Shown piece by piece: positions 25,987 through 35,189 of a stretch of 64,000 nucleotides of DNA (positions are counted from its first letter, which is position 1; every line of letters starts with the position of its first letter). Source of the stretch: Spirosoma spitsbergense DSM 19989 (GTDB taxonomy: Bacteria > Bacteroidota > Bacteroidia > Cytophagales > Spirosomataceae). Both the position numbers and the translations under genes were made by a program. The notes beneath the pieces were generated by a model, which saw only the letters and a program-made list of their open reading frames with translations, was not told where the DNA came from and ran no database searches. The stretch spans positions 134-64,133 of the forward strand of contig NZ_KB893547.1 in the NCBI RefSeq assembly GCF_000374085.1, given 5' to 3'.

Positions 25987-26009
25987 GCCGGTTCAGACCG
26001 GCTATTTTT
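25980..26009 (-). terminator. Hairpin terminator of msrA
   Basis: AAAAATAGCCGGT (25980-25992) pairs perfectly with ACCGGCTATTTTT (25997-26009) around a 4-nt loop. On the minus strand the stem ends in a T-run, as for an intrinsic terminator of msrA. It is directly in front of the MFS start codon. Confidence 0.75.
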
Positions 26010-26060
26010 ACTAATTGGGTATCCTTTACGGATGATGTATTGATTTTTTAGCACTGCTTT

Positions 26061-26723
26061 CTATTCAACCATCGTTAGCGATGTACTATTTTTAAGGTGC
26101 CCGGCCATCGCTTTACGCAGTTTCTCTACTTTGGGCAAGGATACACTTTGAATGTAAGGCTGGTTGGGATGCAGCGCAAAATAGTTTTGGTGGTAAACTT
26201 CAGCAGGGTAGAAAACCGTAAATGGGGTCACTTCTGTCACCACTTTGCCGCTGTAGTGACCGGATTCATTGGTGCGTTTTATAGCGGCCATGATTTCTGC
26301 TTTTTCTTCGGGCGTCCGGTAGAATGCCACCGACCGGTAATCGCGGCCCACATCGGGTCCCTGCCGATTCAGAGTGGTCGGGTCATGACCCGCAAAAAAG
26401 GCTTCGAGCAGTTGTGGATAGCTAATGACTTTGGGGTCATAATACACCTGCACCGATTCTGCATGGCCAGTCCGGTCGGTGCCCACCTGCTCATAGGTTG
26501 GGTTCTTAACCGTGCCGCCAGCGTAGCCGGAAATTACTTCCCGAACGCCCTTAAGCTGGTTCATGCCTTCTTCCAGCGCCCAGAAGCAGCCACCGGCAAA
26601 TGTAGCAACGGCTTCGCCCGATTTTGATTCGGGGAGTTTTGCGGGGGCATGGTCATTTGATTGTCCCTGTGCGCAACCGGCCAGAAAGAGCAGGCTGAGC
26701 GCGTATAAATGGAATTTTTTCAT
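26061..26723 (-). CDS. msrA: Peptide-methionine (S)-S-oxide reductase, lipoprotein
   Basis: 220 residues. A lipoprotein signal ends at Cys17 (LLFLAGCAQG). MsrA core: ATFAGGCFWALEEGMNQLKG with catalytic Cys46, then GTDRTGHAESVQVYYDP, GPDVGRDYRSVAFY and PAEVYHQNYF. It reduces methionine-S-sulfoxide in exported proteins. The MsrB partner is absent. No Cys is seen in the C-terminal tail after EKLRKAMAGHLK, so recycling would use an external thiol donor or an internal Cys not obvious here. Confidence 0.92.
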   Translation of the reverse strand: MKKFHLYALSLLFLAGCAQGQSNDHAPAKLPESKSGEAVATFAGGCFWALEEGMNQLKGVREVISGYAGGTVKNPTYEQVGTDRTGHAESVQVYYDPKVISYPQLLEAFFAGHDPTTLNRQGPDVGRDYRSVAFYRTPEEKAEIMAAIKRTNESGHYSGKVVTEVTPFTVFYPAEVYHQNYFALHPNQPYIQSVSLPKVEKLRKAMAGHLKNSTSLTMVE

Positions 26724-26865
26724 TGTGTCTGTTATCAGATCGTGTTACCCTATAAACGATTAAAAAACGATTGTGGTTTCTTGGTGGTACAGCATTATGG
26801 CCAACTGGCGGTCAGACCATAAGCCATCGGATAAACGTCGGGGGACTGTGACTGGCCGTAAACAA

Positions 26866-26895
26866 AAACGTCCTGACAAAATTGTCAGGACGTTT
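26866..26895 (-). terminator. Terminator of the SusC/SusD operon
   Basis: AAACGTCCTGACA (26866-26878) pairs perfectly with TGTCAGGACGTTT (26883-26895). On the minus strand the stem is followed by further T-rich sequence (TTTTTGTTT), 35 nt after the SusD stop. Confidence 0.85.
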
Positions 26896-26929
26896 AGATT
26901 CAACTCAATTAATGGGTGTGTACCCTCGT

Positions 26930-28495
26930 TTATACGCCTGGATACCCTTCATTCTGTGTCTTCAGATTAGGGTTATTAAGCAGCTCCTGCTTGGGTATTG
27001 GAAGCAACAGGTGCTTCTTCTGCAAGGGCTGATTGGAACTTGGGTTTACGTGACCCACGAAAGGGTCAAATCCGTTTGTTTTGCCGTTATAAACTTTTTG
27101 GAGCCGTACCATATCGAACCAGGTAATCTGCTCGTAGCACAGCTCATGCCAGCGCTCCCGCCAAACGGCTTCCCGGAAGGTTGCCTGGTTGTACGTTCCC
27201 AACGCAGGGGTCGTCAGCGTAGCACGGTCGCGGATGCGCTTCATGGCATCGTAAGCAGCCTGCGTAGGACCACCCACTTCGTTTTGAGCTTCGGCATAAA
27301 TCAGCAGCGTTTCGGCAAAGCGAATCTGGGGTACGTTCAGGTTGTTCTGCCGGGTACCGGCAACGCCAGCCGTACCGTTTGAGGTACGGTTGAAATGCTT
27401 GAACACATAGGGCGCACCCAGTTCGAACGGGGCACCGTTGCCATTCGTATAATAGCTGGTGTAGAAATAACCTTCCTGATTCTTGGCCCGCAAATCGCCC
27501 TTTTCGTACGAGTTATAGAAGGTGGGCGTAGGTACTGAGCTACCCGTTCCGCCGGGTCCGGCGAATGTAACCGGCTTAAAGTTGGGATAAAAGTTATTCA
27601 TTGGGTTACCCGCTACCAGTGTGTTATACTGAAGCATGTACAGGTGTTCTACCCGGTTCTTCGTGCTTTCCCGATGAATATCTTCGTAGGTTGTGAACAG
27701 ATTGATTAACGAAGGATTCGCATTGGCGTAGGTGATTACTTCAAAGGCTTTATCGGCGGCTAACTTGTAGTGCGAGGCTCCTTTTTTGAGTGGCTCTCCG
27801 GCCATGGTCAGATATACTTTGGCCAATTGTGTTTTTACAGCAGCCAGATTGACCCGTCCACTCACGTCCATCCAGGCCAGCCCGGCAGCTTCAGCAGCGG
27901 TCAAATCATCAACAATCAGTTTATACACATCCTCCTGTTTCGTCCGAACCGGCAGAAAATCTTCCGAAGAGGCTGTTTGCGGTTTTGTAATCAGTGGGAT
28001 ATCACCCCACAACCGAACGGCAGTGAAATAAGCCGAAGCCCGCAGGAACCGGGCCTCACCCAGAATTTTAGTTTTCTGAGCCGCGTCCATCGGGGTAATA
28101 CCCGGCACCTTATCCAGCACCTGATTCGCCTGGGCAATAACCTTATACAAGCCGTTCCAGTAGTTAACCACGTGACCGGTATTGCCGTCGTGTACCAGGC
28201 TATAGAGGTTGTTCAGATCGGAGTTTTGCGCGGTTTCCGTTGTAGACGTACCGGTTAGCGCTTCCAGCAACTGCCAGTTGCTGGAGAAGATACCAGCATC
28301 GCCCCCCATAAAGCGGGCATCGGAGTAAACGGCGGCCAGCGCAGCTTCCGCATGGTCAGGAATGGTATAAAAACTGGTAGGAGTCAGGTTAGACGGTGCC
28401 TGTTCGGTCAGGAAGTCTTTACAGCCTAAAGGAGCTGTTAGGGCTATTCCGCATAGCATAACCCTACCTATATTTTTTACGAGTGTATGTCTCAT
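26930..28495 (-). CDS. SusD/RagB family outer-membrane nutrient-binding lipoprotein
   Basis: 521 residues. Lipobox at Cys25 (ALTAPLGCKDFL). SusD marks: ENxxSP-like start (TEQAPSNLTPTSFYTIPDHA), the helical TPR part with LGEARFLRASAYFTAVRLWG, then IRFAETLLIYAEAQNEVGG and the C-terminal EERWHELCYE-like segment (WRERWHELCYEQITWFDMVR). It covers the SusC channel and binds the incoming glycan or other nutrient. It lies 138 nt after SusC on the same strand, with a terminator behind it. The substrate cannot be read from the sequence. Confidence 0.94.
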   Translation of the reverse strand: MRHTLVKNIGRVMLCGIALTAPLGCKDFLTEQAPSNLTPTSFYTIPDHAEAALAAVYSDARFMGGDAGIFSSNWQLLEALTGTSTTETAQNSDLNNLYSLVHDGNTGHVVNYWNGLYKVIAQANQVLDKVPGITPMDAAQKTKILGEARFLRASAYFTAVRLWGDIPLITKPQTASSEDFLPVRTKQEDVYKLIVDDLTAAEAAGLAWMDVSGRVNLAAVKTQLAKVYLTMAGEPLKKGASHYKLAADKAFEVITYANANPSLINLFTTYEDIHRESTKNRVEHLYMLQYNTLVAGNPMNNFYPNFKPVTFAGPGGTGSSVPTPTFYNSYEKGDLRAKNQEGYFYTSYYTNGNGAPFELGAPYVFKHFNRTSNGTAGVAGTRQNNLNVPQIRFAETLLIYAEAQNEVGGPTQAAYDAMKRIRDRATLTTPALGTYNQATFREAVWRERWHELCYEQITWFDMVRLQKVYNGKTNGFDPFVGHVNPSSNQPLQKKHLLLPIPKQELLNNPNLKTQNEGYPGV

Positions 28496-28530
28496 AATGA
28501 ATTTCAGTGAATTTGAATTTTTTGAAGATT

Positions 28531-28613
28531 GTCATTTATGGTCATTAGGAGTCATTCATGGTCATGAGAGCAATAAAGAAATTTATCAATGACGTTTGAT
28601 GACCATAAATGAC
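28531..28613. repeat. Inverted repeat between SusC and SusD genes
   Basis: GTCATTTATGGTCAT (28531-28545) and ATGACCATAAATGAC (28599-28613) are perfect reverse complements, 53 nt apart; GGTCAT also recurs inside. It could form a large hairpin in the SusC-SusD mRNA and set relative expression. Confidence 0.7.
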
Positions 28614-28633
28614 CACTAATGTCTACCAGTTGT

Positions 28634-31600
28634 TTACAGCCCAATCTGGAGACCCAGCAGGTATGTGGTTGGTTTTGGATAGTTGTGCCAGATCATACCC
28701 TGCGAGAAAGCACTGTTGCCCCCGCCCTGGTTGGTTGGTGTTACTTCTGGATCGCCAACAATGGGGTCTTTCACCAGCAGGAAGAAGTTCTGAGCCGATG
28801 CATACACGCGAAGCCGGTTCATTTTCAGCTTGTTCGTTACGGCAACCGGGAAGGTATAGCCAAACAGCAGGTTTTTGCCCCGCAGAAACGAACCATCCTT
28901 AATCCAGTGGCTATCCACGTTGGTTACATAGCCTGCCCGTGTGTCCCGAACTTCGGCAATTTGGCTACCCTGATTGGTTGGTGTCCAGGCGTTCAGCACG
29001 GAGGTGTAGCTGTTGGCCAGTGCCTGCCGGTCTTCGCTGGGGTGCAGGTTCATCAGCATTACCTGATTACCAAACATAAACTGCATCTCAAACGTAGCGT
29101 CGAAGTTGCCAAACCGGATGTTGTTGGTGAATGCACCCCATCCTTTAGGACTACCATTCCCAATAATACTGCGGTCAGCGTCCGTAATGGCTTTGTCACC
29201 GTTCACGTCCAGGTACTTGATATCGCCGGGCAGAATGGTCAAACCGTTCCGATAGCTGGTGAACTTGGCGGCTTCTTCGCGCTCAGCTTCGCTCCACACA
29301 CCCACTCGGGTCAGGCCCCAGAATGAACCAACCGCTTCGCCAACGCGAATAATGTTGGTGGGGTTCGTGAAGTTAGGGCCACCAACGTTGAATATGTCAG
29401 ACGGGGTTGCCAGAGACAGTACTTTGTTGCGGTTGAACGAGATGTTGAACGTTGTGTTCCAGCTAAAGCTGCCCCGGTTAATGTTTACCGTGTTCAGGCC
29501 AAACTCGAATCCTTTGTTTTCCATCGACCCTACGTTGCGCCGGATGGTGCCATAACCACTCGACTGCGGTACGGGGGCATCAAGGAGCATGTCGGTTGTC
29601 AGGCGGTAGTAATAATCGGCTTCCAGCGTAATCCGTCCTTTGAGCAGACCAATTTCCAAACCTACGTCGGTCTGAGCCGTTTTCTCCCAGCGAAGGTCAG
29701 GGTTGGCCAAACGGCTGATACCCGTTCCGCCAAACCGTGCATCATTATAGACAGTCGAGTAGTTGGAACTTAGTAGTGACAGCGATGAATAAGCAGGAAT
29801 TTCGGAGTTACCCGTTAAGCCGTAGCTACTGCGTACTTTCAGGTTCGAGATAATGGCGTTTCCTTTTAGGAAGTCTTCTTCCGACACCCGCCAGGCCAGT
29901 GCTGCTGACGGGAAGAAGGCAAACTTGTGGTTTTCTCCGAACTTGGAGGAACCATCGGCCCGGCCCGTAGCCGTAAACAGGTATTTGTTCCGGAAGCCGT
30001 AGTTGATACGTCCGAAGTACGAGTTAAAGGCAAAGCGCGATGCCCCCGACGAAACCGATGGGTTGATAGCCCCGGCACCTAAGTTATTGAAGGTGAAGTA
30101 ATCGGTGGCAAAGCCGCTAACGCTGGCCCCAAAGCCAAACGTGTTGGTCTCCTGCCACGAGATACCCAGTAAACCCGTAAAGGAGTGGTCCCGACCAATC
30201 TGTTTGTTGTAGGTCAGGTAGTTTTCCAGTGACCAGAACGAGGTTTTGTTGTTGTTGGTCGACGCGTTACCGCTGTTACCAATGTTCAGCGTACGGGTTT
30301 GCGACTGATTGATTTCCTGGGTCTGGACGTTAGCACCCAATACCGTACGCATCTCCAGCCCTTTTCCAAACGTGATGTTGGTGAACAGGCTACCCAGGAT
30401 TGTTTGGGTATTCTGGATATACTTACGATCCAGAAGCCGGTGTACTGAGCTCATCGTTCCTTCGGCGTAGGGGTAATCCCGGTTTTCAGCAAGAATACCG
30501 GTGTCAGGATACCGCACGGGCAGGAAGGGGAAGTCTTCCACAATTTGCCGGGCTACCGCGTCATTCACGTCCACCAGGTTTTCGGTCTGGTTGTTGTAGC
30601 TCAGCGTACCTCCGATTTTTAGCCAGCTCTTTACCTGATCGTCGAGCGAAAAGCGGCCCGAATACCGTTTCATGTACGAGGTTTTGATCAATCCCTGATC
30701 ATCGCGGTAGTTTAGCGAGAGCGAATACTGGGTACGCTCGTTACCACCGCTAAAGCCTAACTGGTGATTTTGGGAGAGTTTGTTTTGTGCTGATTCTTTA
30801 AACCAGTCGGTATCGTAGAGGGGGTTCAAATTAGCATCAAAAACCCCTGGGTGAGCCGCACTGAAAGCAGTCCGTCTAACCTTTGGGTCCAGATAGGCCC
30901 ATTTGCCAGCCGCCCAGCCAGTGGGATCGTACTTGGCCATGTTGGCGTAGGCCAAATCTTCGGTCGCTAAGTACTCTTTGGCGTTCAGCACCTGTGGCTT
31001 GTTGGGACCAATGGTATTTACGCTGAATTGACCGTCGTAGGTAACCCGGCTTTCACCGGCTTTCCCTTTGCGGGTCGAAATCAGGATGACGCCGTTGGCA
31101 CCACGAGCACCATAAATAGCCGTTGAAGACGCGTCCTTCAGTACCTCAACGTTAACAATATCGTTCGGGTTGATATAGTCAATCGGGTTACTGAACTGGT
31201 CGCCCGTGCCTTGTGGCAGCATCACGCCATCCACCACGTAAAGCGGGTTGTTGGACGAGTTGATGGAGCTAAATCCCCGAATCCGAACGGTAGTCCGGCC
31301 ACCGGGACGGCCCGAGTTGGTATTGACCTGCACACCCGGCAGACGACCCGAAAGTTGCTGGTTGAGCGAAGGAGCAGGCCGTTCCATCAGTTCGGCTTCC
31401 TTCACGCCCGATACGGCACCGGTCAGGTCAGACTTTTTGCTGGTACCGTAACCAATTACTACGATCTCGTCCAGCACCTTGCTGTCAGCTTGTAGATTTA
31501 CGTTAATGGAGGCCTGATTGCCAACCTGAACCTCTTTCGACAGATACCCTACGAAGGAGAAAACCAGGGTCGAACTGCCATCGGGTACTTCCAGTTTGTA

Positions 31601-31864
31601 CTGCCCATTAACGTCGGTAACTGTTCCGCGTTGTGTGCCTTTCAGGATAACACTAACGCCGGGCAGGCCTTCATTTTTTTCATCGGTAACGCGACCCGTA
31701 AGTGTTCGGTCAGCTTTGCTGACCGGCTTATAGTTAGGCGGATTTGAGGCCGATGGAGTACTGGCATATGCTCCGCCAGTCGAAAGTGAAGCCAGCAGGA
31801 GCAGCGTACCGGGTACACTGAGCAGCCTGCTGAACGAGACTCGAGAAGGTAAGAATGTTTTCAT
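28634..31864 (-). CDS. SusC/RagA family TonB-dependent outer-membrane transporter
   Basis: 1076 residues. Signal peptide, then a carboxypeptidase-regulatory-like domain (about 55-130; TLTGRVTDEKNEGLPGVSV, FVGYLSKEVQVG), the SusC motif (VVIGYGTSKKSDLTGAVSGV) that opens the plug (about 145-260, ISTRKG at its end), and a 22-strand barrel ending in LLGLQIGL with a terminal aromatic-poor strand. It imports a large nutrient using the Ton system together with the SusD protein downstream. No sigma/anti-sigma pair or glycoside hydrolase sits next to it. It has no STN domain, so FecIR-type regulation is less likely. Confidence 0.95.
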   Translation of the reverse strand: MKTFLPSRVSFSRLLSVPGTLLLLASLSTGGAYASTPSASNPPNYKPVSKADRTLTGRVTDEKNEGLPGVSVILKGTQRGTVTDVNGQYKLEVPDGSSTLVFSFVGYLSKEVQVGNQASINVNLQADSKVLDEIVVIGYGTSKKSDLTGAVSGVKEAELMERPAPSLNQQLSGRLPGVQVNTNSGRPGGRTTVRIRGFSSINSSNNPLYVVDGVMLPQGTGDQFSNPIDYINPNDIVNVEVLKDASSTAIYGARGANGVILISTRKGKAGESRVTYDGQFSVNTIGPNKPQVLNAKEYLATEDLAYANMAKYDPTGWAAGKWAYLDPKVRRTAFSAAHPGVFDANLNPLYDTDWFKESAQNKLSQNHQLGFSGGNERTQYSLSLNYRDDQGLIKTSYMKRYSGRFSLDDQVKSWLKIGGTLSYNNQTENLVDVNDAVARQIVEDFPFLPVRYPDTGILAENRDYPYAEGTMSSVHRLLDRKYIQNTQTILGSLFTNITFGKGLEMRTVLGANVQTQEINQSQTRTLNIGNSGNASTNNNKTSFWSLENYLTYNKQIGRDHSFTGLLGISWQETNTFGFGASVSGFATDYFTFNNLGAGAINPSVSSGASRFAFNSYFGRINYGFRNKYLFTATGRADGSSKFGENHKFAFFPSAALAWRVSEEDFLKGNAIISNLKVRSSYGLTGNSEIPAYSSLSLLSSNYSTVYNDARFGGTGISRLANPDLRWEKTAQTDVGLEIGLLKGRITLEADYYYRLTTDMLLDAPVPQSSGYGTIRRNVGSMENKGFEFGLNTVNINRGSFSWNTTFNISFNRNKVLSLATPSDIFNVGGPNFTNPTNIIRVGEAVGSFWGLTRVGVWSEAEREEAAKFTSYRNGLTILPGDIKYLDVNGDKAITDADRSIIGNGSPKGWGAFTNNIRFGNFDATFEMQFMFGNQVMLMNLHPSEDRQALANSYTSVLNAWTPTNQGSQIAEVRDTRAGYVTNVDSHWIKDGSFLRGKNLLFGYTFPVAVTNKLKMNRLRVYASAQNFFLLVKDPIVGDPEVTPTNQGGGNSAFSQGMIWHNYPKPTTYLLGLQIGL

Positions 31865-32347
31865 AGTATACTGCTTTTTAACTTTTTTTAATGGTTAAGA
31901 AGAAAAGTGAGACAACCTGCTTTAGCCAATAGCACTAAAAGGGGAAAAACTTATTTGTAGGGAAAACCCTAAGTTCAGTATAACTACTCATTAACATTAG
32001 AAAAAAATTAAAAAACAGTTAAGTAGTAATTAAAAAATAATACTGAGTTAAAACTGCGTTTGTCTGGCTAACAATGAGGAAATTTTGTGCCTTGTCCATT
32101 TGAGAAAATAATCATTCTGACATACGCTAACCTGCCCATTTCACGAACGTTGTCATTGTCTTACGAAATATAGTAATGTTTCCAGGCTGGGTGCATTTAA
32201 AAGTGCAAACAGCCTATGTAAACGTTTCAGCTTTGGCCAGACCGGAAATACCCGACAGGGGATCTTTACAAAACAGGTAAGGGTGGTTTGGGCAAACAAA
32301 TCAGGTATTTTCTGGCCGAAAAAGTCTTTCAGTTGAAAAAACCAGCA
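31865..32347. other. AT-rich 480-nt divergent control region
   Basis: No gene seen. The stretch 31970-32050 is A/T-rich and separates the SusC promoter (minus) from the FG-GAP gene (plus). A palindromic TAGGGAAAACCCTA occurs near 31957-31970. No exact TAnnTTTG could be placed on the minus strand, so the SusC promoter is not identified. It may hold sites for an unknown activator. Confidence 0.5.
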
Positions 32348-33499
32348 ATGCCCATGCGCCGAGCCTCACTGAGTCTGTTGTTTCCTTTCCTGCTGGTTAG
32401 CCTGACGGCTCCCGAACCTGCGCTCCGTTTTCGGCGGTATTTTGTGGCCGCTGAGAGTTACGAATCCGTTGGGGTATTCGATGTGGATAAGAATGATACG
32501 CTGGACATCGTTTCCGGTGATTTTTGGTACGAGGGACCACACTTTCGGCAGCGTCACCTGATTGGCAATGAACCCCGAAAAGACCAGTATTTTGACGATT
32601 TCTCCACCATTCCGATGGATGTCAATGCCGATGGGCGGCTGGATTTTATCACTGGCGGCTGGTTTGACCAGACGTTGCGCTGGGTCGAGAATCCAGCCGC
32701 CGGTAACGGAAAAACGCAGTGGCCATTACACGAAATCAGTAAAGTAGGTAATGTGGAAACCACCCGTGCCTGGGATGTAGATGGCGATGGGAAACTGGAT
32801 ATTGTGCCAAACAATCCGGGTCATCCGCTGAAATACCTGAAATTAGTATCACCAGGGAAGTTTCAAACCATTACGGTAGCTCCCACGCAGGGACATGGAC
32901 TGGGCTTTGGTGATATCAATGGCGATGGTCGGGGTGATCTGATCGTATCTGATGGCTGGCTCGAAGCGCCTGCTAACCGGATAGCAGGTAGCTGGGAATT
33001 ACACAAAGAATTCTCGCTCGGTACGGCTAGCGTACCCGTCATTGCTGCTGATGTAAACGGCGATAAATTGACCGACCTGGTTGTAGGGCAGGGCCATAAT
33101 TATGGGTTGCACTGGTATGAACAAACGAAAAATAATACCGGGCAACGGAGTTGGACAAAGCACGTAATTGATGAAAAAAACTCGCAGTATCACTGCCTGG
33201 AATGGGTCGATATTACGGGCGACGGTCGGCCGGAACTAGTTACGGGTAAACGGTATCGGGCCCATAATGGAAAAGACCCCGGTGCAGAAGACTCTGTCGG
33301 GCTATACTATTTTACGTGGAATGCTGCACAGAAGCAGTTCGTAAAGCACGATATTGCTTCTGGTCCGGCGGGCGTTGGAAAAGGAACGGGTATCTACTTC
33401 GCCGTTGCAGACCTGCACAAAACGGGGAGGAAAGATATTATCGTGGCCGGGAAGGATGGGCTGACCATCTTCTTCAATGAAGGGTTTCAGCGGAAATAG
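32348..33499 (+). CDS. Secreted FG-GAP/VCBS repeat protein
   Basis: 383 residues from ATG 32348, which puts a signal peptide (RRASLSLLFPFLLVSLTAPEP) at the N-terminus; an upstream TTG at 32288 would add 20 unlikely residues. The body is a beta-propeller of FG-GAP/VCBS units with DxDxNDxLDIVxGD calcium-type loops: FDVDKNDTLDIVSGDFWYEG, DVNADGRLDFITGGWF, DVDGDGKLDIVPNNPG, DINGDGRGDLIVSDGW. Likely binds calcium and carbohydrate or acts as a lyase-like propeller. It sits divergently beside the SusC gene and could belong to the same uptake locus. Confidence 0.83.
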   Translation: MPMRRASLSLLFPFLLVSLTAPEPALRFRRYFVAAESYESVGVFDVDKNDTLDIVSGDFWYEGPHFRQRHLIGNEPRKDQYFDDFSTIPMDVNADGRLDFITGGWFDQTLRWVENPAAGNGKTQWPLHEISKVGNVETTRAWDVDGDGKLDIVPNNPGHPLKYLKLVSPGKFQTITVAPTQGHGLGFGDINGDGRGDLIVSDGWLEAPANRIAGSWELHKEFSLGTASVPVIAADVNGDKLTDLVVGQGHNYGLHWYEQTKNNTGQRSWTKHVIDEKNSQYHCLEWVDITGDGRPELVTGKRYRAHNGKDPGAEDSVGLYYFTWNAAQKQFVKHDIASGPAGVGKGTGIYFAVADLHKTGRKDIIVAGKDGLTIFFNEGFQRK

Positions 33500-33512
33500 C
33501 TGGATGAATAAC

Positions 33513-33569
33513 GTAAAATGGACAATGGTATAATGAGATTGGTTATCATTATACCATTGTCCATTTTAC
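33513..33569. terminator. Perfect 24-bp hairpin, bidirectional terminator candidate
   Basis: A 24-nt arm (33513-33536, starting GTAAAATGGACAATGG) is perfectly repeated inverted at 33546-33569, with a 9-nt loop. It lies between two convergent genes (stops at 33499 and 33600). No T-run longer than four follows; the length is unusual for a plain terminator. Confidence 0.75.
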
Positions 33570-33599
33570 ATTCGGAGCCGCCTGTGCGGTTCATTCATA

Positions 33600-35129
33600 T
33601 CAAGCCGTTAATGACCAGCCCTCGCGGTACTCGCGTTTTACGAACTGGTTGGCTTCATCGAAGTTGGTAATCTTCATGTTTTTACCATCCCAGTTTAGTT
33701 TCTTACGGCCAGGGTAGCTAAACCCTTTGCCATTTGGTGTGCGAACCATATAGCTCCGAATGGCCAGATTACCCATTAGTACCGACTCCGTCAGCGGACC
33801 GGCAAAGTCGAAGGATGAGGTGAGCCCCTTGTGTTCCTTGCTGTTGAATCCTGCTTTGCAGGCTTCGGTCCAGAGAATCTGATGACCGTTTTCCGGCATC
33901 TGCTTCACGATGTCCGGCTTAGGCGCACCCTCTATTTTCTTGCCGTCTTTGGTGAACAGCTTGGGATTTTCGCCGTACATGCCGCACATAATCATGCCTT
34001 TGTCGCCAACCATAATCACGCCGTTTTCACCGTTTTCGGGCATGGGTTCACCTTCGGGTAAAAACTCAGGGCGGAACGGGCGAAGACCACCGTCTGTCCA
34101 CACCATTTTCACTTCGGATTTATTCTTAGCCGTTGCCGGGAACATAATTTCCACGTGCGAAGAGGGTGGACATCCTTCCGGAATATACTCCGGGGTCCAG
34201 TCTTTCAGGAACACGGCACCTACACTGGTCTCTACCTCAGTCGGGTAGCCCAGACCCAGCACCCGGAACGGGGTATCCATGATGTGGCAACCGATATCGC
34301 CGAGGGCACCGGCGCCAAAGTTCCACCAGCCGCGCCACTTGAATGGGTGGTAAGCGGGGGTATAGCCAACTTTCTGCGCTGGCCCAATCCAAAGATCCCA
34401 ATCCAGATCGGAGGGTACTTCGGGAGCTGGTTGTGGTACGGGGATACCCTGCGGCCAAACCGGGCGGTTGGTCCAGAGCTGAATGGTATGTACGTTACCA
34501 ATCATACCCTTATCGAACCACGATACCATTTCCAGCTGCTGGGGGTTGGATGATCCCTGATTTCCCATCTGCGTAACAACTTTATATTTACGCGCTGCTT
34601 CGGTAAGCATACGGGCTTCGTAAATATTATGCGTCATCGGCTTTTGTACGTAGACGTGCTTGCCCCGTTGCATGGCGTGCATGGCAACAATGGCGTGATT
34701 ATGGTCTGGCGTTGACACCGTTACGGCATCGATATTTTTACCTTCCTTGTCCAGCATCTCCCGAAAATCCTTGTACCGCTTGGCATTGGGGTGCTTGGTA
34801 AACATTTCTTTTACGCGGGGCAGACCCCAATCCACATCGCACAGGGCAACCACATTGTTCGCTCCCTTGTTGTAGGAGTTGGTTACGTCGCTAAAGCCCT
34901 TACCACCGAAGCCTACGCCGGCAACGTTAAGTTTATCACTGGGGGCCACAAAGCCGGGGCCACCCAGCACGTGCCGGGGAACAATAAAGAAGCCGGCCGT
35001 TGCCAGCGCCCCTGCCTGTATAAACTGACGGCGGCTGGTGCCCGATTTAGCTTGTTCTGACGTATCCTCACGGGGCGAATCCATGCCGGGCGCGTCCGCG
35101 CGGGGAGTTGATTTATCTGACTGATTCAT
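33600..35129 (-). CDS. Gfo/Idh/MocA family oxidoreductase, Tat-exported
   Basis: 509 residues. After a hydrophilic N-tail the Tat signal TSRRQFIQAGALATAGFFIV has the twin Arg at 33-34. NAD(P)-binding Rossmann start VAGVGFGGKGF, then STPDHNHAIVAMHAMQRGKH, the family motif KHVYVQKPMTHNIYEA with the EKP-equivalent lysine, and a C-terminal domain with LGDIGCHIMDTPFRVLGLG. It likely oxidises or isomerises a sugar with a tightly bound cofactor in the periplasm. Such proteins are abundant in Bacteroidota sugar-use loci, which fits its place beyond the SusC/D pair. Substrate unknown. Confidence 0.88.
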   Translation of the reverse strand: MNQSDKSTPRADAPGMDSPREDTSEQAKSGTSRRQFIQAGALATAGFFIVPRHVLGGPGFVAPSDKLNVAGVGFGGKGFSDVTNSYNKGANNVVALCDVDWGLPRVKEMFTKHPNAKRYKDFREMLDKEGKNIDAVTVSTPDHNHAIVAMHAMQRGKHVYVQKPMTHNIYEARMLTEAARKYKVVTQMGNQGSSNPQQLEMVSWFDKGMIGNVHTIQLWTNRPVWPQGIPVPQPAPEVPSDLDWDLWIGPAQKVGYTPAYHPFKWRGWWNFGAGALGDIGCHIMDTPFRVLGLGYPTEVETSVGAVFLKDWTPEYIPEGCPPSSHVEIMFPATAKNKSEVKMVWTDGGLRPFRPEFLPEGEPMPENGENGVIMVGDKGMIMCGMYGENPKLFTKDGKKIEGAPKPDIVKQMPENGHQILWTEACKAGFNSKEHKGLTSSFDFAGPLTESVLMGNLAIRSYMVRTPNGKGFSYPGRKKLNWDGKNMKITNFDEANQFVKREYREGWSLTA

Positions 35130-35189
35130 GAGAAAATGAATTGGAGTTTAATGGAAAAGACATTTTTAAAAAATTTTACCTACTCAGGG

